From assembly GCA_024449915.1 (NCBI GenBank), contig JAMZAV010002219.1, forward strand, positions 62,001 through 126,000: a stretch of 64,000 nucleotides of DNA, in the 5' to 3' direction. This DNA is from Sweltsa coloradensis (taxonomy: Eukaryota; Arthropoda; Insecta; Plecoptera; Chloroperlidae). Positions 33,109-43,399 of this stretch are shown one piece after another (position 1 is the first letter of the stretch; each line of letters opens with the position of its first letter). Position numbers and translations under genes: made by a program. The notes under the pieces were generated by a model. That model saw only the letters and a program-made list of their open reading frames with translations. It was not told the origin of the DNA and did not search any database.

Positions 33109-34480
33109 GAACAATCCGTTCCATCTGGACAGAACAGACGACCTCCTGAGGTTAACACACATTTAACAGAACGATGCGAGGACAAAACAGCCAAGACTTG
33201 CTCAAACAACTTATTCAGCATTAACAGAAGCAAACTCCTTGTATTGTGGAGTCCCCGCAAGAACAGACCGAAAAGCGGAGACAACACGTCCGTCTGTGTC
33301 AAGAACAGCAGACAGACTGCGAGGCAAAAAATACTTCATGACAGAAGTTGCAACAGAGTTACCATGTGTATACCGGTTTGCATTTCGGTATTAGTTCGAA
33401 TTTGGAGCTCTGATCCTGAAGTAAGCAAACACAACGATGCGAGGACATTTCAGTCAAGACTTTTATACAAATAACATATTCAGCAGCAACAGAAGCTATA
33501 GCTACTTGTACTGTGGAGGCCTAACAAGAACAGAGCGAAGACAAAACACGTCCGCCTGTGACAAGAACAATAGACCGACTGCGAGGCGAGACTGTGCTGC
33601 GAGAGCGAGTGAATGTGGGTGTAAAATGCAGTTAAAAGGTGCGGGGCGGCGAGGTCATATCGATGCTGCATGTCAAGTGCAAAGAATGGAGTCTTCCAAA
33701 ATCGCATTGAACAGCTTTTGAGCTCCAAGAGGTAGAATTTATTGGAGTAGAGTGATATTTGTACAAGTGTAACGAGGTTCATCGTGACGATACAACATAT
33801 TAACAGTCACAGATATTGCCCAAAGCAAGGATTTTACCGTTATTATGGATGAAGCTTCTGTAACACATAGCATTTCATGTCCCACATATTTGTTTCGAGA
33901 CCAGAGATAAAGAAAGAACGAAATGGGAAAGCTCAATGTTATCCCACACAGAGCAGAACCGAACACGTTTCTAGCATCAACCCCTCGGTATACTTTATGA
34001 CAGAAGTTGCAACAGAGTTATCATGTGTATATAGGTTTGCATTTCGGAATGAGTTCAAAGACGGAGCTCTGATCATGAAGTAAGCAATCACAACGATGCG
34101 AGAACATTTCAGTCAAGACTTGTACAATACAAACAACACATTCAGCAGCAACAGAAGCAATAGCTACTTGTACTGTGGAGGCCTAACAAGAACAGAGTGG
34201 AGAGCGAAGACAAAACACGTCCGCCAGCGACAAGAACATCAGACCGACTGCGAGGCGATGCTGCTGCTCTCCTGTGCGCATGTACTGTAAGCGTGTGTAG
34301 ATGGCAGTCAAAAGGTGCGGGGCGGCGAGGTCATATCGTTGTTGCACGTCAAGTGCATTAAAATTATTCAAAAGCATGTTGATGACAATAGCACATGAAC
34401 TCTAAGATGGGTAATAATTGGATGTGAGCTAAATTTAAATGTGTAGTGAGGTTCATCGTGACGATACTATAATTTAGAAG
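33109..34480 (+). repeat. Repeat B, three partial units in tandem
   Basis: Two cores GGTGCGGGGCGGCGAGGTCA at 33640 and 34314, plus a third unit lacking the core (33109-33330). Segments such as GACAGAAGTTGCAACAGAG followed by TATCATGTGTATA recur at 33340 and 33999. GAGGTTCATCGTGACGATAC recurs at 33773 and 34448. All are in the same orientation. No shared coding frame is present. Confidence 0.65.
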
Positions 34481-34701
34481 ATATTATTATATCCATGAAT
34501 TTTACGGTAATTTACGGACCAACTGTTATACGGCGCACTTCACTTCACTCACAACACCTGCAGGTAGACAGTAGGTTGCAGCACGCTAGGATCTATTGTC
34601 TTACTGAGTTCAATCAACAGTGACTAGCAGAGGTTGACAGATTTAAGGCATAGAACTTCACTCATTGCTTCATTTTACTAGACCAGTGTGTTCTATTAGC
34701 A

Positions 34702-36011
34702 CTACGAAAACGCTCAGTTGGACGCGTTGTTGAGCGAGCACCGGTACGTGCAACATGACCCGAGTACGACATTCCCATAAGGCCCACCACACAGTGTAGG
34801 CCTAATTGACATTGTACACTATATACTATTCCAACATCTTTGCATTGTTGGATGAGCGAAGCGAAGACTTCAATTTCACTGACCCCCAACAAATTTAGCT
34901 CGGGTGTTTTTTTTTTGTTTGTTTTTTGTTTGTTTTTGTGTCTGTTTGTTAACTCTCTACCAGGCAAACGGCATATCCGATCTTGATGAAAATTTGACAG
35001 GACCTTCGAAATCTCTGAACTTAGAGGTGTATTGTTTTTGGGTACAATCGAAGAAATATTTCTCATGAATATCGTACTTTTACGATTTTTTTCGTTTTTA
35101 GTGCGATATTTTCGTGACATTTGGGTTAATTCTGACCAAACGGGTGGGGCTACAACGTTCATATTATACATGGACATTAAGGTTATGGTGATGTAGTACC
35201 TTTTGAAAGTTAGCCAGAATCCATAGAAATAAAGCTTTTAATATAAGTTTTTTGATTTTTTGTGCGATATTTTCGTGCCATTTGGGCCAATTCTGACCAA
35301 ACTGGTGGGGCTACAACGTTCATATTATACATGGACATTGAGGTTATGGTGATGTAGTACCTTTTAAAAGAAAAAGTTTAAATAGTTAGCCAAAATCTAT
35401 AGAAATAAAGCTTTTAATATAAGTTTTTTTACGGAAAATAATACCAATTGACAGGTAACAAAAGAAACTTGACAACAATCAGCTACAATGCGTATTGCGT
35501 AGGCAGCAAAACAAAGAACTTGCAAAAGTAAAGATATCCCATGCAAACTAAACATTTTTAAAAGCTCATCCATCAACGCGGCGGGACTTTAGCGTTTTCC
35601 TAGTACTAATTCACGTCATGCCTTCTAAAGTGTATCTTTGTATCTTCACTGCCTCCTTCATTTTTAACTTCATTTTTCGAATTATGATTACCAATAAGTC
35701 TTTAACGTCTTGACCAATTTAGCAGAAAATTTGAAAAATAGGAGAGAATGGTGTACTTATTAACCCTGCAAAATTTCATAACGATCGAAACATTTTAATT
35801 TTTTAATTTTTTATTTTTTATAACCAACGATCGGATTTTGTTCAAAAACTATACAGCAACCCGCCTAGGTGGTATGTACATGTGTAAAAAATTTCAGGTC
35901 GATCAGAGAAACGGTGCGACCTGTATCGAAGCAGTAACAGAAAAAAAAACAAAAAAAAACAGACATTCGAGCCATAAGAGTCAGGTGGAGACGCTCGCTA
36001 CGCACGCTCAA
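34702..36011 (-). mobile_element. Helentron-like element E2, carrying nested E3
   Basis: Without E3 it is 554 bp and closely matches E1 (15817-16377). The minus-strand 5' end is TTGAGCGTGCG near 36011, the sub-terminal partner is GCTCGCTCAA, the hairpin AACGC/GCGTT and the degenerate 3' end at 34702. E3 inserted between the G and T of GCATTG/TACTAATTC, a site intact in E1 (about 15978). Confidence 0.6.
34848..35603 (+). mobile_element. Helentron-like element E3
   Basis: 756 bp. It starts TTGGATGAGCGAAGCGAAG and ends GCTCATCCA...AACGC-N12-GCGTTTTCCTAG. TGGATGAGC at the 5' end is the inverted repeat of GCTCATCCA near the 3' end. The interior has two direct repeats of about 150 bp (ACAACGTTCATATTATACAT at 35151 and 35313) and no helicase gene. 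E1 supplies the empty site. Confidence 0.6.
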
Positions 36012-36177
36012 TTATTTCAATTATTTCGCTACTGATGCCTGTGTAAGTTTTCCTCTCAGTTTTTCTCTTGGCTTTACTTCCATTATCTTCCAACACGCCG
36101 AGTGGTAAAATGACGAGGACCTTGGCCCCATACCACAAACAATATTTCAAAACTGAAGACATTCCAATATAAGTAGG

Positions 36178-36766
36178 AACAGAATATGAGCTGATTGCAG
36201 AAGTCGTTGTCGAAGCGAAAGCCACCGTCAAAGCTGAAGCTACTGATGAAGCTGAAGCCACTGATGAAGCGGAATCCTCCGATGAAGAGGAAACGACCGT
36301 CGAAACTACACCTCACGCCTGGAACGTCGTGATCTACTGACGTCATGGCTCATATCGACGATCCCCCAGCCCCACGCCCCTTCACCCACATCCCATCACC
36401 CGCCACCAGCTCAACATCATCCGCCCCCCCATCACCCACCACGATCACCCGCCCCCCCTTCTCGACTTGGACCGCCCACGATTGGGTCGCCCCCCTCTAA
36501 CAAGAGCGGAGCCGATCTGACCTGGGGAGCCGAGCGGGAAGAGGGTTGTTCCCTCTCCCGTGCCCAACCCCCCTGTTCCTTGTACCCCAGTCTCCCCAAT
36601 TCTACAAGATGGGGTAGACTTGTACAGGGAACAGAGGGCGAGGGCCGGCCTCCCTCCACTCCCGCCACCTCCACCACCACCCGCCACCCGGAAGAAACCA
36701 TAAACATATCGAGCTCCAGCTACGACAGCTCCATCTCCAGCTCCAGCGGAGATGAAGTAAGTTGAT
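36178..36766 (+). CDS. Candidate acidic / Pro-rich coding segment
   Basis: 36190-36340 encodes Glu/Ala-rich repeats (VEAKATVKAEATDEAEATDE) ending in a stop. 36345-36500 encodes a Pro/Ser/Thr-rich stretch. 36690-36762 reads PEETINISSSSYDSSISSSS then GDE and a GTAAGT donor. The three lie in different frames. The acidic Ser-rich end before a donor resembles exon 1 of the zinc-finger gene (…GASSD|GTAAGT). Its identity is unknown. Confidence 0.25.
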
Positions 36767-36954
36767 CCTGTGTTTAACTTGGGATCTAAATAGCACAGAT
36801 TCAAGTCTGGAATGTTTATTAACTATTTAGCCATAGATAAATAAATGCATGTGGACATTTAATAAGGGATTGCCATTTGATCCTAGATAGGAATAACTTA
36901 AGAGGGAGGGATAGTTGCAAAATTAAAACCATGTGAAATTACATTTTTGGAGGG

Positions 36955-37105
36955 GTGCTGGTCAGAACCAGCCACAAGCGTATGGGGAGGGCAGGGGTTC
37001 CCCCACGTCGTGGTCGTCTCCGTCTGTGTCATCATCCGTCCGTGTTGTCATTGTCGTCGGGGAGGTAGTAAAAGGGAAGGGGAAACTCCCCGACGACGAC
37101 CTGGG
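36955..37105 (-). repeat. SA body fragment
   Basis: It matches the central body of SA (GTGCTGGTCAGAACCAGCC to TCCCCGACGACGACC). Both ends are missing, so no tail type can be assigned. Confidence 0.7.
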
Positions 37106-37180
37106 ATCTGGTATCCAAACATGGCGCTGTGCATATGACACATGCATTAGGACAACAAGGATGTTATCATATTCATCATC

Positions 37181-37440
37181 ATGGTTCAGTACTGCAGTGT
37201 GCCAAAGTGCACATCTAAATGGCGAAATGGAAACCATAATAATATGAAATTTCTTTCTTTTCCTAAAGATAAAATATTAGGTGAGAAGTGGCTCGTAAAA
37301 ATACGAAGTGGTAAACGTCATACCAAGTCGACGAAAGTAGCAGTTTGCACTTTGCTGCTGACGACTATTACGTCTCTTGTTCTTATACTTTCTTATAATA
37401 ACAGAATAACCATGGAGTGTGAGCTACTACCCTACTGAAT
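37181..37440 (+). pseudogene. THAP-domain fragment
   Basis: It starts MVQYCSVPKCTSKWRNG, then MKFLSFPKDKILGEKWLVKI: the N-terminal C-x4-C, the FP.D and W positions of a THAP zinc finger. The second metal pair (C-x2-H) is lost at VCTLLLTT, where a base change or frameshift occurs. THAP domains bind DNA and occur in P and Kolobok transposases and host regulators. No attached transposase is visible. Confidence 0.6.
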
Positions 37441-37650
37441 GCAAAACCACAAACAAATGTGATAAAACAAAATTCCCAGCACAAAAACCGGGCACCCATG
37501 TGTCACATTGAACAGAACCTAACACTTTCTGAACATTAACTCCGCAGGCTGCACGGACGGAGCAGCAAAGCATGGCAGAAAATAGAGATAACTAAACCTT
37601 GCAGTCTGGACAGACAGACAACCTCCTCAAGTGAACAAACATCTATCATC
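37441..37650 (+). repeat. Repeat B 5' part
   Basis: GAACAGAACCTAACACTTTC, CTGCACGGACGGAGC and CAGTCTGGACAGACAGACAA match the upstream part of the long Repeat B copy at 53760-53900. The core is missing. Confidence 0.5.
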
Positions 37651-38173
37651 AGCTGCATCAGCTGACACATCCACAGCTGTCACAACATGTGTAGTCAGCC
37701 ACTCTCCCTGCCCAGAGCTAGCGTCCCTTGCTCGTCTCCATGAAGGCAGGTCGTCTGTATCGGGTCGCAGAGACCGGCTTGGCTCAACGCTTCCACGCCG
37801 ACACGCAGAGTTTCCGGAAAGTGCTCCGCAGTCCAAACTGTTCGGCGGTGACGTCTTCTACTTGAAACTCGCTGCGTTCCGAAGATCGAACGTTGTCTCG
37901 AACCACCCTGTGAACCGAGTTGCCGAACTCCAGCTTCTGTGCCGACTCATCAGCGTTGCCAGCGATCTACTTCTCTGTTATGGCACACCTGTAAGACGCT
38001 ACACTCGCTCAAACTTCGTCTCTACCAAGGAAGGTCGTCTGTATCAAGTTGACTCGTACAACTCTGCAATCAACATCTCAGTTGTCCAGCCTGGCTCAAG
38101 TCAGTCCTGTGTATCAGCAGGGGTAGGACGTGTTTTGGAGGTCTCTCCAGCCGGCAGTGTTGTTATCATCTGA
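37631..38173 (+). CDS. Unrecognised open frame of 180 codons
   Basis: It is intact from ATG to stop. It is Ser/Arg/Val-rich with no clear domain (…LFGGDVFYLKLAAFRRSN…LQLLCRLISVASDLLLCYG…). It lies upstream of the SGNH-type LINE ORF1 on the same strand and could belong to that element's 5' region, or be chance. The following 38174-38390 contains ATTTATTTATTT repeats and no gene. Confidence 0.2.
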   Translation: MNKHLSSAASADTSTAVTTCVVSHSPCPELASLARLHEGRSSVSGRRDRLGSTLPRRHAEFPESAPQSKLFGGDVFYLKLAAFRRSNVVSNHPVNRVAELQLLCRLISVASDLLLCYGTPVRRYTRSNFVSTKEGRLYQVDSYNSAINISVVQPGSSQSCVSAGVGRVLEVSPAGSVVII

Positions 38174-38390
38174 TCGTTATCTGAGCTAAGCAAGTTGCTC
38201 CTAGCCTGGGCGATTCTATGTCCATATATGGTAGTGGTTTGAAATTGTACATCATCGCCTGACATCGAGTGATCGTCTAAGTGTACTATCTAGCTAAAAT
38301 AAAATATTTATTTATTTTATTTATTTATAATATCAACCCTCAAAACATCAAAACGATATTTTGCTACAGTGTTAAAAACTAAGATAAAAA

Positions 38391-39901
38391 ATGCCGTGCA
38401 ACGACCTAAATGACTGCAGAAACAACAAAAGAATAATTGATGTCCTTCTCTGTGATATTGAACGTGAGAGGAACAGTAATCAGCATCTGCGGACTCTCCT
38501 AGACCAAACCAGCCAGCAAATGCTCAGGATTCAACAACAGGCAGGCCTCCACCTAGCGGCACCCGACCAGGTAAAACAAACAACTTTAACCTCCACTGTG
38601 CCTAAAGCACTGGTACCTGATTTAGGCCTAGCCATAGCACATAACCTCGAAGAAAAAAACCCTGAGCTTCATCTAAACAGCCGCACGGCCACCTCAACAG
38701 CCATGCAGCCATGTTCGGTGCAAACTAGGCCTAGGACAAGGCAAAATGCTGGGTCTACTGTCCCTAACCATAAGACCTCAAAAGAGCCTACTCCTAAGAT
38801 ATTTAAGTCAAGAATCATTCCCCAATCACAACAGCCCAAGTCTTTCTGCCACCAAAATCAATTTGAGCCCCTTGCTTGTCAAGACAACGACCACAACTTC
38901 CCAAGTCTCTCCAGAATCTCTGCCAAGGACCAATTTCACAAAAATCACCATACCCTCGCTAGTAGGCCTAAGACAATAAACGACCACAATCTTCGCAGAG
39001 ATAATAAATCAAATACTACCAATGTATCAGATATCGCAGGCAAACATTCACCCATGCCCACAACAGTGGTACTCAGCGACTCTATGCTAACTGGGTGCAA
39101 GTATTTAGAACCTTTACCAAGCATTCAACTGAAAATATTCCCTGGTATCCAGCCGCATCAGTTACGTCAAAAATTGAAGAGGATACTGCACGGGACTACC
39201 ACAGGGGGGTAAAGACAGTAATAATCCACAACGGAACAAACTCGGTCCACAACGTCGATGAAATGGTATTAGTGGATAACGTATACCAGCTAATAAAAAG
39301 CTGCAAAAAACTTTATCCTGTTGCCTCCATCATATATACAGGCATAATTTATAGAAACGATATCCAAAACTCAAAAATAGATGAAATCAACTCCACAATA
39401 AAGTGGCTATGTAGCATCCTGGAGGCATCGTATGTCAATACAAATAGTTGGATAACACCAGCCGACATCTCAAAAGGGGGACTTCATCCAAACAATAAAG
39501 GAACACAAAAACTACTCGACATGATATATGAAATATGTGATATATGTAAATTCCGTCCGCAAGACCATTCCCCCACAGGCCTGCCCATACAAAATGAAAC
39601 AATGCCTATGCCTAAACACAAACGAACAAAAAATGACGCTCAAACCAAGACTGCAGTGGATGTGTCCCAGCCTGGGGCGATAGTCATAGCCTCGACACAA
39701 GACGCCGCAGAGGGCCTATCGAAGACCGGGCCTATAGTCGTCGCCCCGGCAGAAGACGTGACAGAAATCACGTCCCAGCCTGGGACTGCAGACGTGATTT
39801 CGCCACAAGACGCCGCAGAGAGCCCGTCAAGGACTGGGGCTACAGCCGTGGCCTCAACACAAGACGCCGCAGGGGGCCTATCAAAGACCGGAGCAATATA
39901 G
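38391..39901 (+). pseudogene. LINE ORF1 with SGNH (esterase-like) domain and repeat tail
   Basis: Two overlapping frames (38391-39212, 39095-39901) belong to one protein, broken once at a G run near 39200. Order: N-terminal IERERNSNQHLRTLLDQTSQ helix, a Gln/Pro-rich linker, then the SGNH fold TTVVLSDSMLTGCKYL (Ser block), VKTVIIHNGTNSVHN (Asn block) and GGLHPNNKGTQKLLDMIYE (catalytic Asp/His block, here G-L-H-P). ORF1 proteins with such an esterase are known in CR1/L2-type LINEs. From about 39655 the protein continues into 18-residue repeats (TG...DAAE..S), which are cut by the foldback element and resume at 43430. Confidence 0.8.
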
Positions 39902-41167
39902 TCTGGGGTTGTTCACAAAATAAAACGGCAAAAAATAGTAGGGGAAAGGTTTCACTTGGCAAAAATGTTCTAAGGTCAAAGAAAAGCGATACAGAAGGGG
40001 AGCCACGAAAAATGTCCCTTAGGATTCAAATGGCGGCCATGAATAAATAGGCCTATTATTTACCTATTTTGAGTGAAAAAGACGGTAAATAATGTTAGAA
40101 AGGTGCTACATGGCAAAAAATATTCTTAAGATGTTAAAAATGGTTTACAGTGGGGGAGCCATAAAAAATTACCCTTACGATTCAAAATGGCGCCATGTTT
40201 TGAAAAATATGTATTATTTTAATTTTTGGAATATAAACATACTGAAAATAATGATAAAAGGTGCCACTTAGCACAGGCTCTTCTTAAGATTATAGAAAAA
40301 GTTTACAGAGGGGGAGCCAAGAACAATACCTCTTACAATTCAAAATGGCGGCCATGAATGATAAGTAGTATCCAATTATCTTCCGAGTTTTAATGTAAAA
40401 AGACGGCAAATAATGATAGGAAGGTGTCCATTGGCAAAACGTTTTTTTAGATGTAAATGAAGATTTACAGAGGGGGAGCCAAGCAAAACAGCCCTTACGA
40501 TCCAAAATGGCCGCCACGAATTACAATTGCGTACCTTATTAGTATCCAATTTCGAATGTTAACAGACGGTAAATAATGATAGAAAGGTGCCACTTGGCAA
40601 AATTACTCTGAAGATGTTGTGTATGGTTTATAGTGGTGGAGCCAAGAAAAATTTTACTTACGATTCAAAATGGTCGCCATGATTTTTAAATGTGTATTGT
40701 TTCCTATTTCGAATGTAAACAGACGGCAAATGATAAAAATGGCCACTTGGCCAAAACATTTTCAGATGTTGTATATAGTTTACAGTGGGGAGCCAAGAAA
40801 AATATCCCTTACAATTCAAAATGGCCGCCATGATTGAAAAATGTATATTGTTTCCTATATTCCTATGATCACATTTAAATTAAATTTAACGTACTATATT
40901 ATAGTGAAAACAAAACATGTAGGGCCTACATAGATTTCTAATGACGTGGACGTGGAGCACTTCTTCCTTACTTCTTTGTTACATTTTGAATTGAGGTTGT
41001 TTATAATATATGTCTTCATCCTCAGGAATACTGAATTATGAGAAAATAATATATAAAGTGCTGAATATAGCTGTAACGAGATTAATAACCATCCAGAAAT
41101 AAAAGAGAGTTATATATTTATCCTTAAACTGTTTAAAAAAGTCTATGATAACTTTCTAGCACTGGGT

Positions 41168-41557
41168 TTACCTGGTGTTGCAGCAGTTCAGTCGGCAGTT
41201 GGAACATAACAATGCACAGGGAAAGCCGGCATCTTTGCATGAGCATCGTGTGATGCATCCTTTTTTACACGAGCACTTAACAAGCTCTCTGCAGAAGTCC
41301 CATATCTCCTGCAGTCTAGTCCATTTTGGATGCCAAACTCCACCATTCAAGAACCATCCCATTCTTTAGGTGATGAAGAAATGGCGTAAAAGTATCAGCA
41401 CTTCCCAAAGATGTCCTCCTTGATAAGCAGCACACTGAATGTGAAGCTGGAGTGCGTCTTGAGTAGGAGGAAGACTGTCAACATTTTTGTTCTTCGATGT
41501 AAAAAGGATTTTCCTTGCTTCATTGACTTTTCCTACATCCGTTTGTGCGTCGTACAA
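41168..41557 (-). pseudogene. Cysteine-rich gene end, left-arm copy
   Basis: The minus-strand frame reads YDAQTDVGKVNEARKILFTS, VDSLPPTQDALQLHIQCAAY, then after a frame break GGVWHPKWTRLQEIWDFCRE and LVKCSCKKGCITRCSC, CALLCSNCRLNCC. The C-x-C...C-x3-C-x-C tail is complete here. It is the mirror image of the copy on the right arm. From memory the LPPT-DAL-H...CXC ending belongs to a multicopy, uncharacterised animal family. Confidence 0.6.
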
Positions 41558-41631
41558 AAGAACAACATAATGTTCTTAGACGTCTTGAGTGGTTTTGGAA
41601 ACGTTCTGCAACGGACAGGAAATTTCATTCT

Positions 41632-42390
41632 TGTTTGTACATGTTTTTGTTCTTGTTACTTCACCATTACTTGGAAAATGGAACGACATTCTTCACAATG
41701 CCACAAACAAGCAAGAGTTGTATTCCATTCTCGCAAATCATGCTGGTACACAGTTTGATTTTGCAGAAGTTGTGACCAACGTGGGTTTCCTTTATCGTAT
41801 CATCTCAAAATGCTGAGGCCGCCATTGATGGTATTTCATGTGATTCTCTTGAAGAGGCTGATGGCCGCATATTGGTCAACGTGATGGATCACCGTATCCT
41901 CCTTCTCCCAAAAGGGCAAGAAAAATGCTTGGAAAGTATGGAAATCTTTCGATAATTGTCACACCAGCTGTTCATGAAATTCCTGTCCGTTGCAGAACGT
42001 TTCCAAAACCACTCAAGACGTCTTAGAACGTTATGTTGTTCTTTTGTACGACGCACACACGGATGTGTAGAAAAGTCAATTAAGCAAGGAAAATCCTTTT
42101 CACATCGAGGAACAAAAGTGTTGACAGCCTTCCTCTCACTCAAGACGCACTGCAGCTTCTCATTCAGCGTGCTGCTAATCAAGGAGGACATCTTTGGGGA
42201 AGTGCTAATACTTTTACGCCAATTTCTTCAACACCTAAAGAATGGGATTGGTTCTTGAATGGTGGAGTTTGGCATCTAAAATGGACTAGACTGCCGGAGA
42301 TATGGGACTTCTGCAGAGAGCTTTTCATGTGCTCGTGATAGAAAGGATGCATCACACGATGCTCATGCAAAGATTCCGGTTTTCCCTGTA
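41632..42390 (+). pseudogene. Cysteine-rich multicopy family gene, centre plus right arm
   Basis: The central loop reads LGKWNDILHNATNKQELYSI, LANHAG, then SQNAEAAIDGISCDSLEEAD, GRILVNVMDH. The right arm continues with YDAHTDV, a stop, VDSLPLTQDALQLLIQRAAN and WHLKWTRLPEIWDFCREL. The W...N.T..NK..L and EEAD(T)RI patterns match my recollection of the same uncharacterised family. The N-terminal half is absent. It may be the remains of a gene carried by the element or its original coding part. Several frame breaks occur. Confidence 0.55.
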
Positions 42391-43399
42391 CATTGCTATG
42401 TTCCAACTGCCAACTGAACTCATCATAGGAAAAAAAAAAAAAAAAATCATAGGAATATAGGAAACAATATACATTTTTCAATCATGGCGGCCATTTTGAA
42501 TTGTAAGGGATATTTTTTTGGCTCCCCACTGTAAACTATATACAACATCTTGAAAATGTTTTGCGCAAGTGGCCCATTTTTATCATTTGCCGTCTGTTCA
42601 CATTCGAAATAGGAAACCATACACATTTTCAATCATGGCGACCATTTTGAATCGTTAATGAGATTTTCTTGGCTCCCCCACTGTAAACCATACACAATAT
42701 CTTGAGAGTATTTTTGCCAAGTGCACCTTCCTATCATTATTTACGGTCTGTAAACATTCAAAATTGTAGACTAAGGTACGCAATTGTAATTCGTGGCGGC
42801 CATTTTGGATCGTAAGGGCTATTTTGCTTGGCTCCCCCTCTGTAAACCTTCTTGACATCTCAAGAAATGTTTTGCCAATGGACACCTTCCTATCATTATT
42901 TTCCGCCTTTTTACATTAAAAATTAGAAGATAATTGTTACACCTTGTCATTCATGGCCGCCATTTTGAATTGTAAGAGGTATTGTTCTTGGCTCCCCCTC
43001 TGTAAACTTTTTCTATAATCTTACGAAGAGCCTAGTGCTAAGTGGCATCTTTTTATCATTATTTTCAGTATGTTTATATTCCAAAAAGTAAATTATACAT
43101 ATTTTTCAAACATGGCGGCCATTTTGAATCATAGGGGTCATATTTTATGGCTCCCCCATTGTATACCATTTTTAACATCTCAAGAATATTTTTTGCCATG
43201 TAGCACCTTCCTAACATTATTTACCGTCTTTTACACTAAAAATAGGAAAATAATAGGCCTATTCATTCATGGCCGCCATTTGAATCCTAAGGGACATTTT
43301 CGTGCTCCCCTTCTGTATCGCATTTTCTTTGACCTTATAAACATTTTTGCCAAGTGAAACCTTCCTACTATTTTTTGCCGTTTTATTTGGGATTCATCA

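Noticed and set aside
36584..36762. A confident host gene with a Ser-rich exon and donor site
   Set aside because: The supporting segments lie in three different frames, no acceptor or second exon is identified, and the composition is low-complexity.
40031..43268. A CRISPR-like array, because of regularly spaced repeats
   Set aside because: The units are contiguous 155-bp tandem repeats without unique spacers, inverted in the second half, in a eukaryotic transposon context.
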